In this document: positions 22,622-32,682 of the stretch, in pieces
Layout: each line of letters begins with the position of its first letter
How positions within the stretch are numbered: the first letter of the stretch is position 1
From: Agaricus subrufescens
Taxonomy: Eukaryota > Basidiomycota > Agaricomycetes > Agaricales > Agaricaceae
Length of the DNA stretch: 64,000 bases
Direction: 5' to 3'
NCBI GenBank assembly: GCA_029945375.1
Contig: JAQOTE010000031.1
Location: 43,520-107,519 of the forward strand
Position numbers and translations under genes: made by a program
Notes under the pieces: generated by a model
What the model was told of the DNA's origin: nothing
What the model saw: the letters and a program-made list of their open reading frames with translations, nothing else
Databases searched by the model: none

Positions 22622-23765
22622 AAAGAGGCCTAGGAATTTCCAAACGTTTGCTTCTAAATTTCTTTGGGCTAGTGAGGTTCAAAAGTGTCGTTCTTTGCCT
22701 TTCATCACGATGTAATAAAACATCATATCGGAACCAAAGACTCTTGCTAGGCTGTTTAGGCGATGGTTGTGTACCTGAAAGCTATCCACTTCGCGCATTT
22801 ATGAGGATGGCCTGAAATAGTACTTAATTATACGTTACAACCCATCTTTATAATTCGGCTAGATTCTCCTGAGCGGTGTGATCAATAAAGGTCACCCCTA
22901 AAGTTATAGTGTGGGTGAGTGCCGTACCAGAAGGTGCTCAGGATCACAATTCGTAAGGTATGTGAAGACGATAATGGAGAAACCTTACGAATTGGTTCAA
23001 CTGAAGTATATGGGAATCGACACAGTGAACACGGCTGAATCATTTGGTTGCACTACCATCGGCCCCCGTTGGCCAGAATCCAAACGGTTTATCGATTGGG
23101 ATCCATTCTCCCGAAGTGGTCTGGCATTTTTGATGCATACCTTCGCGCGGGCGGAGATTCTGACTTTGTAGAGAACAAAATACTCTGCCTGATGTCTATC
23201 TCAATTTCTCCATTAGTGGGACCAACAACTCCTTGTATCTCGCATGAATGTCATCATGCTGATCTAAATCGGAGCCCGGCCATCTGAGGTATCAAGTGGC
23301 TCGATCTTGAGCCAATGGTACCATGAGAAGACTTTGACGATCGAGAGGACAACACTTAGCACGAAGTTAACTATTATTACATTGTGTTAGTACGGGTAAA
23401 TTGAAGATGATACCACAATGCCCCACGACCTGTTCCCACCTTGGGACTATCTCGGTTCTAGGTCCTGACCCGTTCAGTTTCGAACTCACTCAAAGTAACA
23501 TACGAGGGTTTCTCATTGTGCTTGACAAGCACACGACTCATTGTTGCACTGGGGATACACACACTGGGTGATCAAGGTACTAGAGGTCTAATGGGCAGAT
23601 ACCAATCTACACGAGTCTTCTGCCATGATCCTTTTACTCCACACAAAGTGACCCCCGACTCGGAGGTCGGGCTGAGCTCTTTTCAAGTTTACCACCGGCT
23701 TTGTGGTGTCCGGCAGGTAATAGCCATCCTTTAAATGAGCTGAGAGAATAATAATAAAAGGTCGA
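22622..23765. other. Intergenic with one small unknown frame (22911-23171)
   Basis: The frame at 22911-23171 (86 codons; includes TIGPRWPESKRFIDWDP) looks somewhat protein-like but has no recognised family. It could be an exon relic. The rest shows nothing I can support. Confidence 0.25.
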
Positions 23766-24841
23766 GTGCTATCCCCTTGCCCCCAGCTGATGCATCACAC
23801 TTTGAAGCCCATGACATCCACGCCCGCTGCTCATGTTGCCTCCGTAGAAGGACTCAGCAGGACAACAGAGAGGTATTATGTGTCCAATTCTTCCGAGCCA
23901 AGCATGTACAAGTATTGTCTCCCGGCAAATGAGAAAGAACGAGAACGGAGAGACTAACCAACCACAGTGATTTTTAGTTATAGCTGAATTTCTCTTCATG
24001 CTCAGTCTCAACATCCAGAGCGAAATGATCAATCTGACGTTCAAGAACAAATTGATATGGGATCCGACGGCACTCAAGAAAGGAGACGTTGTCGTCGATG
24101 GCGGGACTGGCTCTGGTAAGTCGAAGCAACCTCCTTACGCTTCCAGGGTACTGATACCAACGGACGTCTAGGTCACTGGGTAATGAGTCTAGCGAAAGAG
24201 GCCCCTCCAACAATCGGTCTTCGTGGAGTTGACATTATTCCTCGAGTGTGGCCTTCACCTTCCTTAACGCCTCCTAACGCATGTTTTATGCCCACATCAA
24301 TAACTTCTCTCCCAGAGGATGGAGCAATACGGTAGCACTAATTCATCAACGTCTTCTTTTGGTCGCGCTTCACGTCGACCAGTGGAATGCTGCTGTCTCT
24401 GAGATGTACCGAGTTCTCGTGCCTGGTGGATGGATCCAACTCTTCGAATCAAACAGATGGTTTATTTCACCCAAGGCAGCTATCACCCATCACCAATTAT
24501 AAATATCCGGGATAAACTGTTAGTGAATATAAGGGATGTCGATATAGATATTGTAGATCATCTCCAAGATTGGTTGGCAGAAGCAGGATTTGTCAACCTA
24601 ACGATCCAGAAACGGGACATGCTTGGGCAGGGGAGTCCGGAACTTTGAGCATGAAAGTCACCCTGGAATCTATGGAAGCTATGAAACTGCTTGTCATGAA
24701 GGAGGGTGGCTTCGGAATGGTATCCAGCGAAGCAGAGTATGATGCATTGTTGACAGATCTCACGCAACTATGTGAAGATACACCCGGGACGTACTTCCGG
24801 TACTATGTGTTTACTGCGCAGAAACCTTTATGTACCATTTA
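23766..24841 (+). pseudogene. SAM-dependent methyltransferase, frameshifted
   Basis: Segments in different frames reproduce a fungal class I methyltransferase. A possible N-terminal exon (TERYYVSNSSEPSMYKYCLP) is followed by INLTFKNKLIWDPTALKKGD and the SAM-binding motif I VVVDGGTGSGHWVMSLAK. That motif is split by a normal intron (about 24117-24171). Next come VDII and a shift, then HVDQWNAAVSEMYRVLVPGG with WIQLFE. After another break come DHLQDWLAEAGF and WAGESGTLSMK to the stop at 24841. At least two frame changes (near 24315 and 24480-24640) have no credible intron, and the first-exon junction is also off. The protein family is clear but this copy is probably not functional. Confidence 0.7.
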
Positions 24842-25508
24842 ACCATCGTATATTCGGGGCAGGAGGAGTGTTTTAAACAGTAGATACCATTCTGCCACCG
24901 GTAGTGGCTGACCTAATTACACCGGCATGTATCAGCGTTGAATCTTAACTAATCCAGATAAAATGCAGCACAACCGCGACATGTGGTAAGTTTGAGGGGA
25001 TGGTCATAAGTGTTCTGAATGTGGAGCGGAAGCAAGAGGTATTATCTCCACCGGAATACCTGATCGTGTAGCCAATATTCGTATGTGTAGCACAACCCGA
25101 CAAGCTACAATTGAATGCATAACCCTCTCGAATCTGTGTATATCAATAAGCCTGGGAATCGTGATCCGGAGCTATGAGCTTACATCAGGAGCAATAGCTC
25201 ATATCCTGCCTAATAGAACAGCGGTTATTTAGGTGTTACGTGTATCATTAGTAAGGCGTCTTACCGGAAAGAAAAGGATCACAGACAAATTGAGGAGAGA
25301 AAGGACTGAAAAGACGTTCGTTACTTTGTGATTGTAATGTTACTGTGCCTGTGTATCGTACCGAATAAACAAAGATAATATAATACACCTGCTGGTTGAA
25401 TTAGATTCGTTCTCACTGGAATGTGGACTTGAACCGCACCATCTCTATATACAACTTGCATCAACTCTGAGCTTCCTCGAGATCGAACTATATTAGACGT
25501 TTTAACAG
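24842..25508. other. Intergenic
   Basis: No coding frame longer than a few dozen codons and no repeats noticed. It separates two convergent units (the methyltransferase pseudogene and the DUF6533 gene). Confidence 0.35.
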
Positions 25509-26654
25509 TTAGCGAGGTTTTTCATTTTTGATTAATGTCCACACACAAGCTGAAAAGGCCCGCATAGCCATGGGAGCTAGAAGAGCTAAACTCACATAAA
25601 TGTAAAGGTGGAAAATTTGAGGGAAAAGTGAGCAACTCACCTCCGTCATAAACGCTGAGGAATATATACATCACGGAAAGGGTCCGGTTTGTGGAGGTTA
25701 AAGTGCATCCAATCAACCGAGGTGCCGGTGATGCACCCTCTGAAAATATCCAAGACCTGAATAACTTCCACAGCAGAGATAGTATTGACTTACGTCTGAC
25801 ATTTATTGCATATAGTGTCAGCATCGTCACAATTACTGCGGACGTTGCGGCGTAAAAGGAGAAAATAAGCCATGCCAATTTTCTACCCTTTCCCAGGACG
25901 GCCCAAGTCCTCAGCGTCAATATTACTTCACAAATTCTCAATCAGAACGGTGGAACGTCACCCATTCAACAGATATGTTCACTCACATTCAGCGGATGAT
26001 ATCCCAACAGCAGAAGAGACTATGATGCACCAATCATCGGTGAACCAGATAAGAGAGAAATACTCCGTAGACTCACTAGTGATGGCACGAAAGACTCCCT
26101 GACATACTTCAGTGGGCATAGTGAAAACATGGTGCCCTGTGTGACGGAGTCAGTTTACAGCAATTTTACAGCTAACCTGTTTTGCGTACTGGCAAGTACA
26201 AGGACAGTGTCGAAAAAGGGAAGATATCGGACCAAGACATAGAGAACCTTGGAGATTTTCCATTCTCTCTTCCAGATAAACTCGTACTCCGTGTCTAGCA
26301 ACAAGAGCCAATCGAAGACCTATAGATTGATATCAGAATAAGATTTTTTCAATCGGTGAGTTAGTTTGTGACGGGGTGTCGAAGCCTGTTACTTACCAAA
26401 ACAGTGGCTGCCGCAACTTTTTACAAATGTCAATTCGCTCAATACCACTTCAGAAGACACTTACCGTCCACTGACTGATTTTCCGTTAAACAACGACTTC
26501 AGTAGGAATAGCTTCCGGATTGGTGGCTTACATTTGTTCGCATCTCCTCTAGCAGGCCAGCAGTTAGCGCCCTGACAGCCTCGGACAGCTCTGTGTCCTC
26601 CATTCTAATGAAGAGCTCTTCGGGTATAATAGATTGAGATTGGGTGGCAGCCAT
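25509..26654 (-). CDS. DUF6533-domain multi-TM protein
   Basis: Read from an ATG at 26654 (MAATQSQSIIPEELF), with several introns. The DUF6533 signature follows: VAAATVL spliced to VFDWLLLLDTEYEFIWKREW, then YVLVRYLPFFDTVLVLAS. Further exons give CQGVFRAIT and VILTLRTWAVLGKGRKLAWL, then a TM helix, and after CTLTSTNRTLS the chain ends LAPMAMRAFSACVWTLIKNEKPR at 25509. DUF6533 proteins are a large 7TM-like family of Agaricomycetes with no known function. The predicted chain seems shorter at the C-terminus than usual, so the end may be a truncated form. Exon joins around 26300-26550 are less certain than the rest. Confidence 0.7.
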
Positions 26655-27677
26655 TTGAACCCGGGACTTCTTATAACTTGTCTGATTTTAGAGCGGTGCC
26701 AAATGGAGGGTTGTCTATCATTTGTGATGTTTCTGAAGCACGATCATGCTTCTGATTAAGTGTTCCAACGTAACATTAGAGCCACATCGTCAGAGGTTAC
26801 CAGGAATGATCAAATCCAATCAATATTATGGTAGCTTCACTGGTGGGATATCCCCGCTTGGTTGACGCACCACATTATCTAAACGCTAGGTATTTATAGA
26901 TTTTTACACGTTCTTTCAAGTCCTCCGAGTGTTCGCTCCCTTAGATAGCGAAGCACCACTTAGAATTCGCAGAACTCCGTCACTTAGGCCCTTATCATAT
27001 CTGTTCATGAGTCGCCGTACTGAAGGGCTCCTTACAATAATGAGGCTTTTACGGTGCACTCACGGTCCCCACTGTTCAGAGTTTCCCGCAAGACGTCTCA
27101 CAAGCGGGTTTCAATATGTTATGTGTCATTCCTGTATTCGCTGATAGGTCAGTTTTAACTATAAAGTATAATATAGCTTGATCATGCAATCTTAACTTGG
27201 AAAATCGATTGCTACATATCCGACCGACACTGCTTATATTCCAGAACTAGTCTTCATGGGACCTATTGCAAGAGTGCTACATTGTAAATTACATATCAGT
27301 CTACCTCGTTGCTAAACTTGAATTCGACTTGTAAGCCTGATAGCCATCAGGAGTTAAGCTTTCATATACCACTCCGCATGGGACTGACAACAATGTTGAT
27401 GTGCGTTCTAAGCGGAAATCTGATACATTGTTAGCGGAAAATTCAACAGATCAAATACTGAAAAGGAAATTCAACATCACAGGTGCTCGCGGATAGGTGA
27501 CATTTGAATAACGTATAAGACTCGCACGCGGGGTCGCCACAACTGCACACGCGGGGGCGTGTGTCTGTTCTCACGGTCTGTCTATACTGATTAGCACACC
27601 CTACCATAATGGTGGCGGGGCAGTACTGTGATACCACTCAATGTCAAAAAAACATTTGAATAGCTATAGGGTCATAC
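26655..27677. other. Intergenic
   Basis: Small frames only (26929-27144 plus, 27443-27637 minus), none with a motif. I see nothing that supports a gene. Confidence 0.35.
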
Positions 27678-28945
27678 TCTACCCATAATGATAAGTACTA
27701 TGGTACTCTCCTCATGCTTTGCACAGAGTATAATGATACTCACCTCTTTGATATCAACGTATCAGAGTTCTCTCTACCCATAATGATGAGTATTGTGATA
27801 TTCTCCTCATGCGTTGCACAGAGTATAATCATACTCAGCTCTTTGTTATCAAAGTATCAGAGTTCTGACATTCCTGGAAATGGCGAGTATGATCATACTC
27901 CCTGTCATAGAAAACTGCGAGTACGGCCATACTACCTACTGCCTAGAGCAGTGAGTATAGCCATACTCGCCGCGCCTAGAATGATGAGTATGATTGTACT
28001 CACCACCCTTGGACATCTTAAGTATCATCATACTCGCAGTGGCTGGGAACTGAGAGTATGGTTGTACTCTCTGCGTGTGACACTGAGTATTATTGTACTT
28101 GCTGTGCCTGGGAGCGGTGAGTACGATGATTCTCTGCTACCGGAAGTGGCAAGTATAAACATACTCACCGCCTTTGGATGTGGTGAGTATCCTTGTACTT
28201 GCTGCGGCCAGGAACGGTGAGTACAATTGTACTCTCTGTGGTCTGGGCAGCGAGTATGGTGATACTCTCTGCACCTCGGAGCGGCGAGTATAACCGTACT
28301 TGCAACCTTTGGATGTGGCGAGTATCATCATACTTGCTACAACTAGGAGCGGTGAGTACAATCGAACTCTCTGTGGCCCAGGCAGTAAGTACGGTGATAC
28401 TCTCTGCACCTGAGGGGCGGCCAGTATAATTGTACCCGCTACATCTGGATGTGGCGAGTATCATCATACTTGCTACAACTAGGAGTGGTGAGTACAATCG
28501 TACTCACTGTGGCCCAGGCAGCAGGTACGGTGATACTCTCTGCACCTGGGGGGCGGCACGTATAATTGTACCCGCTACATCTGGGTGTGGCGAGTATAAC
28601 CATACTCGCTGCCTTTGGATGTGGCGAGTATCATCATACTTGTTACAACTAGGAGTGGTGAGTACGATCGTACTCTCTGTGGCCTGACAGCAAGTATGGT
28701 GATACTCTCTGCACCAGGGAGCGTCAAGTATACTTGCTGTAATTGGATGTGGTGAGTATCATCATACTTGCTGCAACGAGGAATAGTAAGTACAATTGTA
28801 CCTTTTGCGACCCAGGCAGTGAGTATGATAATACTCTCTGCGGCTGGGAGCAGTGAGTGCCATTGTACTCGCTACCTTTGAATAAGCAAGTATGTTTGTA
28901 CTCGCTGCCTCTGGGACACGGCAAGTAGAGAGTATGTTCATACTC
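27678..28945. repeat. Array of about 16-bp palindromes with a 32-36 bp period
   Basis: Roughly three dozen copies of a motif close to GAGTAtnATnaTACTC recur every 32-36 bp. Some are perfect palindromes, such as 27885-27900 (GAGTATGATCATACTC) and 28219-28234 (GAGTACAATTGTACTC). The intervening 16-20 bp are themselves related (variants of GCTACAACTAGGAGTGGT, GTGGCCCAGGCAG and TCTGCACCTGGGGGGCGGC). They form a higher-order unit of four that recurs at 28320, 28456 and 28626 (136 and 170 bp apart; the longer interval carries one extra unit). At the left edge a 95-bp direct duplication (27678 and 27773) opens the array. No coding frame spans it without loss of pattern. It is a satellite-like array, not a CRISPR. 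Confidence 0.85.
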
Positions 28946-29196
28946 TTGCCTTGGCATGAGCATATATATATATCATACTTCATCACGAGCACAAGGAATA
29001 AAACCAGTTTATTCAAAAGATAAACACTGCTGAAACGTATCTGATACTTTCCACATCTGTATCCTTAACTAAAACTACTAGCGAGTGAACGTATAAGTGA
29101 AGTCATGAGCATAGATGGCATTACTAGTAGAGGAATAAACATACCCAAATTTCACATTTACTTTGGCCCCAGATCTTCGAAGGGGATACTAGAGCC

Positions 29197-31631
29197 TCAA
29201 AACCACTCGGTCCTCTCCTCCTGTTCCTCGGTCCTCTCCTCTTGTTCCTCGGTCCTCTCCTCTTGTTCCTCCTCCACCGAAGTATCACCACCACCACCAT
29301 CAGCGTCATCAGCACCATCAACGTCAGCATCGTCATCATCGTCATCATCGTCATCATCGTCATCATTGTCATCATCAGTAAGCGATGCCCTCTCTCCAGT
29401 AAGTCGACGATAAGCACGTGCGCAATGTTTCATCGACTTCTTCATCACCTGTGCCTCTTTTCTCGCCGCCTCCTCTGGGTCATCAGAACCCGTAAACATG
29501 TCCTCCACGGTATAACCAAACTTTGACTTCAAAAACTGTAACATAAACATGATTTCGCGGGGATGAAGCGCCCACTGCTTATGCAAGCCCTCTTCAACTA
29601 ACTCATCATTTATCCAGCACTTAGCCTTCCAAGTCTTCCACATCACGAAACTGGCCAAGGCGACCTTTTCGTGGCAACCGCAATGAAAATGGTTAGGCTC
29701 GCGAGGAATCTTGCTCGTCACATTAGAGTTCTGATTGCGAGGCAATGAAGTACCAAATATTTTGACGGGCCCCTCGGTGTTGTCGACCTCCGTAACGATC
29801 TTTCGGTTCAGCTTGATATGCGGGATGCATAGATAGTTGTGGCTGTGATTCTCCATCAATGCGATTGCAAGATTGTAGTCCGCCGTGGCCACGTCAGGAA
29901 GATAGTCGGGGTCTTTGCGAATGAGCTCGATACCCGGGGGGAATGCGGGACGTTCCTCCGGGGACTTTGCACTCAACCAAGCCTTCGCAAACGCCCTGTG
30001 ACTTGCTAAACATGAAGTTAATAACAAATAGGAGATGAGAGAACTCCCACGGCACCTTCTTTGTCAGCCCAACGCTCCCGTTGCTTCGACAACGTTTCAT
30101 CAGCACGGGCAGCCTTGGCAATAAGGTATTCAGAGGGGCGGTAATCTATAAGCGGGGTCAACGATTAGATAACTGTAGTGGATTTACCAATCATATCTCA
30201 CCTTCCCGATCCTTCTCCTTCGATCGAGTCCCCTTACTCCCAGCCCCTTTTGTCTTCTCTAATCCGTTAGCTCTTATTATCTCTTTCTGATCATTCTTCG
30301 CCTTCCTTTTCCCACCAGCGGCATCATCATCACGAGATTTGCCCTTTGAGGTTACTGCAGCGGTACCGTTCTTGGATTGTAGGCTTGTCTTTTCACGCGG
30401 CAGGGATTTGGTTCGAGCCACAATGGGGTGGTTGCCATCCTCGAGTTTGGTGGCGGGTGCAGCTGCTTCGGTCGGGCCGGTATCGTCGTCATCAAATATA
30501 CCAGAGTCTCCTGTATCATCCAAATCGTCAGAGATCTCCACATATTTAGACTCTAACAATCAATTATTAACATCCACGGACAATGAATAAGGAAACATAC
30601 TCTTATTGGGCGGAGCACCCCCTGTGAATCTTCTCTCGAAAAGTAATTGCTGCAATTGTTCTTCTATTGTTTGAGGTGGTCAGTATCAGGGTAACATCGA
30701 GATAACAGATAAGCTTACTGTCTTCAGTTGTCACTAAGTTCATATCGTTGTCCTGATCAGCGGAGTCCTGATCATCCTCACTTTCGCTCCGGTCGATACG
30801 CTTCAGCGTGATGCAGTCGGATTCAGAAATGTCTGGAGAGAGGGGCAGCTGTGAAGCCTGGATCGCCGGCTTGGCAGCTGCAGTGAGAGGTGAAGTATCA
30901 ACAAGGAGAGCGGGAGGAGTTGTGTTTCCGCCCGCCGCAGGCTGAGGGGTGAGTGAAGGATCGTTGACTAGGGTGAGGGGGATGGTGGTTTTGCCCGCTG
31001 CAGGCTGGGGGTGAGGTAAAGGGCCATCCACATCCATCGCATCGCACGCTGGTGCGGGCATGGACGCCTCATTGGTCAAAAAAGGCGTAGGACCTGAGGT
31101 GGGAACATCGGCAGATACTACCAGCAATGCAGCGGTAGAGGAAGCGATGGCGCCGGATGGGTCTGGGGGGGTGGTTGTTCCTCCACCGAGCGAGTCCTGG
31201 AAGATCGTGAGTCTCATAAAGCATGCGAGGAAGGAAAAACTTACCGATTGCTGCGGCCCAGCGTCCGAATTATCGGGCAGGTCTTGCTGCTGTGCAGCCT
31301 GTTGTAAACGATCAGTACAGACGATCTATGACACGAAAAAAATTCGAATACCAGAGCATCCTTGAGGGATTTCTTTGCTCTGTTGTGTGTCAACGTTGCT
31401 CCCCTAATTTTACCGTGCAATTTTGACAACCTGACTGTAGAGGCAGACGTTATTTAAAGAAAGTACGGTAGGATTTTTTCACTTACCCGCAGAACCACGA
31501 CGAGCTGTCCCTAATTGTTTGGCCGTATCAAGGTTGGCCTTCTCGGCTTGAAGATTCGCGAGATCAACGTAGGCTTCGTCAACCTTTCGTTGAAGGATCC
31601 TGATTCCTATGATTACATTAGCGCCTGCCAT
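29197..31631 (-). CDS. Acidic unknown protein with D-run and EEQEERT repeats
   Basis: A multi-exon minus-strand gene with consistent splice phases. The exons are 29197-30005, 30056-30145, 30202-30552, 30601-30663, 30719-31196, 31245-31298, and at least one more in 31488-31631 (MAGANVIIGIRILQRKV). The first exons and the start are uncertain. The N-terminal half is Pro/Ala/Thr-rich low complexity. The middle is Lys/Asp-rich (KSRDDDAAGGKRKAKNDQKE), followed by a more ordered region (RPSEYLIAKAARADETLSKQ, HCGCHEKVALASFVMWKTWK, WALHPREIMFMLQFLKS). The C-terminus is a long Asp run followed by three EEQEERT repeats. I do not recognise the family. A nuclear or chromatin-related role is conceivable from composition only. 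Confidence 0.5.
29208..29270. repeat. Three tandem 21-bp repeats
   Basis: The unit 'tcggtcctctcctcttgttcc' occurs three times in a row and encodes the C-terminal EEQEERT repeats of the acidic protein. Its length is a multiple of three, so copy-number change keeps the frame. Confidence 0.85.
29315..29376. repeat. (CATCGT)n-like microsatellite coding for poly-Asp
   Basis: A run of tcatcatcg units codes, on the minus strand, for the Asp run of the acidic protein. Confidence 0.8.
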
Positions 31632-31889
31632 TTTGTTGAAACTTCTTACACTTACGATCAACCATATTCCACACTATGCGTTCCCGGCGTGAACAAGGAT
31701 AAAGCTGAGCTCGATATTTAAGCCAAGTGTCGCTTGATGTAGGGGCGCCGGCACAGTAACACCGTTCTGGGGCTTGTGGAGAGGATATTGTAATTCTGAC
31801 CTTTCTGGACAGAATACTATAGTATTTTCGCGGCTCGCAAGCCAATCATATCACTAGATGGATTTGAGAGTATGAGAACGTTCACCTGT

Positions 31890-32246
31890 ATTTGATGAGA
31901 TAGGAGACCAACAGTGCCTGGCAAAGAACCGGTAGATCTTGATTTTCTTGGTAACGCATCAGATGAGTATGCGGATGAGACAGGAGACCAACGATACCTG
32001 GCAAGTATGGACCGGTCGATCTCGATTGCGATGCAGCAGTAGCACCGAAAAACGCGAGTGCATTGGCCCAAAGCTTGCTGACACATGAGAGGAGTATGCG
32101 GATGAAACAGGAGACCAACGGTACCTGGGGAGTAGGAACTGGTAGATCTCGACTGCGATGCTACAGTAGCATCAAAGGAAGTGAGAGCAAAAGCTCTGTG
32201 TCGCCCAGCGAGAGGGAACGGTGCATTGGCCCAACGCTCTTGCTGG
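31890..32246. repeat. Diverged tandem repeats next to the LTR
   Basis: The block 'gatgagacaggagaccaacg..acctgg..accggt.gatctcgattgcgatgc' occurs at about 31893, 31975 and 32102. The linked block 'gtgcattggcccaa.gct' occurs at about 32058 and 32221. The first copy is shortened. The last copy ends against the retrotransposon LTR at 32247. Confidence 0.7.
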
Positions 32247-32651
32247 TGTTAAAACAATAATGATCTCCTCTAGGGAGTCATAGTGCTAGCAGCTAACTAG
32301 CGTAGTGGCAGGTTGAGTAGTACTTACTAGAAGTAGTAGGAGATAGTTCTAAGGAGTTGAAGTATATGACGAGTGTAGTAGAGATGTAGAAGATGTATCT
32401 TCGACGATGTAGATTACAGTGAATACATGGGGTTTATATACTAAACTACTAGTCCATCCACAGGTAAATCCTTTACTGTGGGTCGCATATTATAAGCATA
32501 ATTGCTCAGCTTAGAAGAGCATGAGCTACAGGTATCCACATACACGATTAGGCAGAGCTATGAGTCGCTCAATGCTCGGAGAGACACAAGTATATCTATC
32601 TAAATAAAGTACGAGCTTATACAAGCATCTAATACTATTATTATTCTAACA
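32247..32651 (-). repeat. 3' LTR of the copia element
   Basis: Begins TGTTA and ends TAACA (5-bp inverted ends) and is nearly identical to 38414-38818. In element orientation it lies downstream of the Gag-Pol stop. Confidence 0.95.
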
Positions 32652-32661
32652 CTCCTCCATG
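32652..32661 (-). other. Putative polypurine tract
   Basis: In element orientation the bases immediately before the 3' LTR read catggaggag, a short purine-rich tract suited to plus-strand priming. Confidence 0.5.
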
Positions 32662-32682
32662 CTAAATAAGCTACGGAATAAT

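Noticed and set aside
26652..26670. tRNA B-box-like 'gggttcaaatgg' on the minus strand
   Set aside because: No matching A box or foldable cloverleaf upstream; the bases overlap the start of the DUF6533 gene.
27678..28945. CRISPR array
   Set aside because: Palindromic repeats at regular spacing look CRISPR-like, but the linkers are related to each other rather than unique, the repeats vary, no cas genes are present and the genome is clearly eukaryotic.
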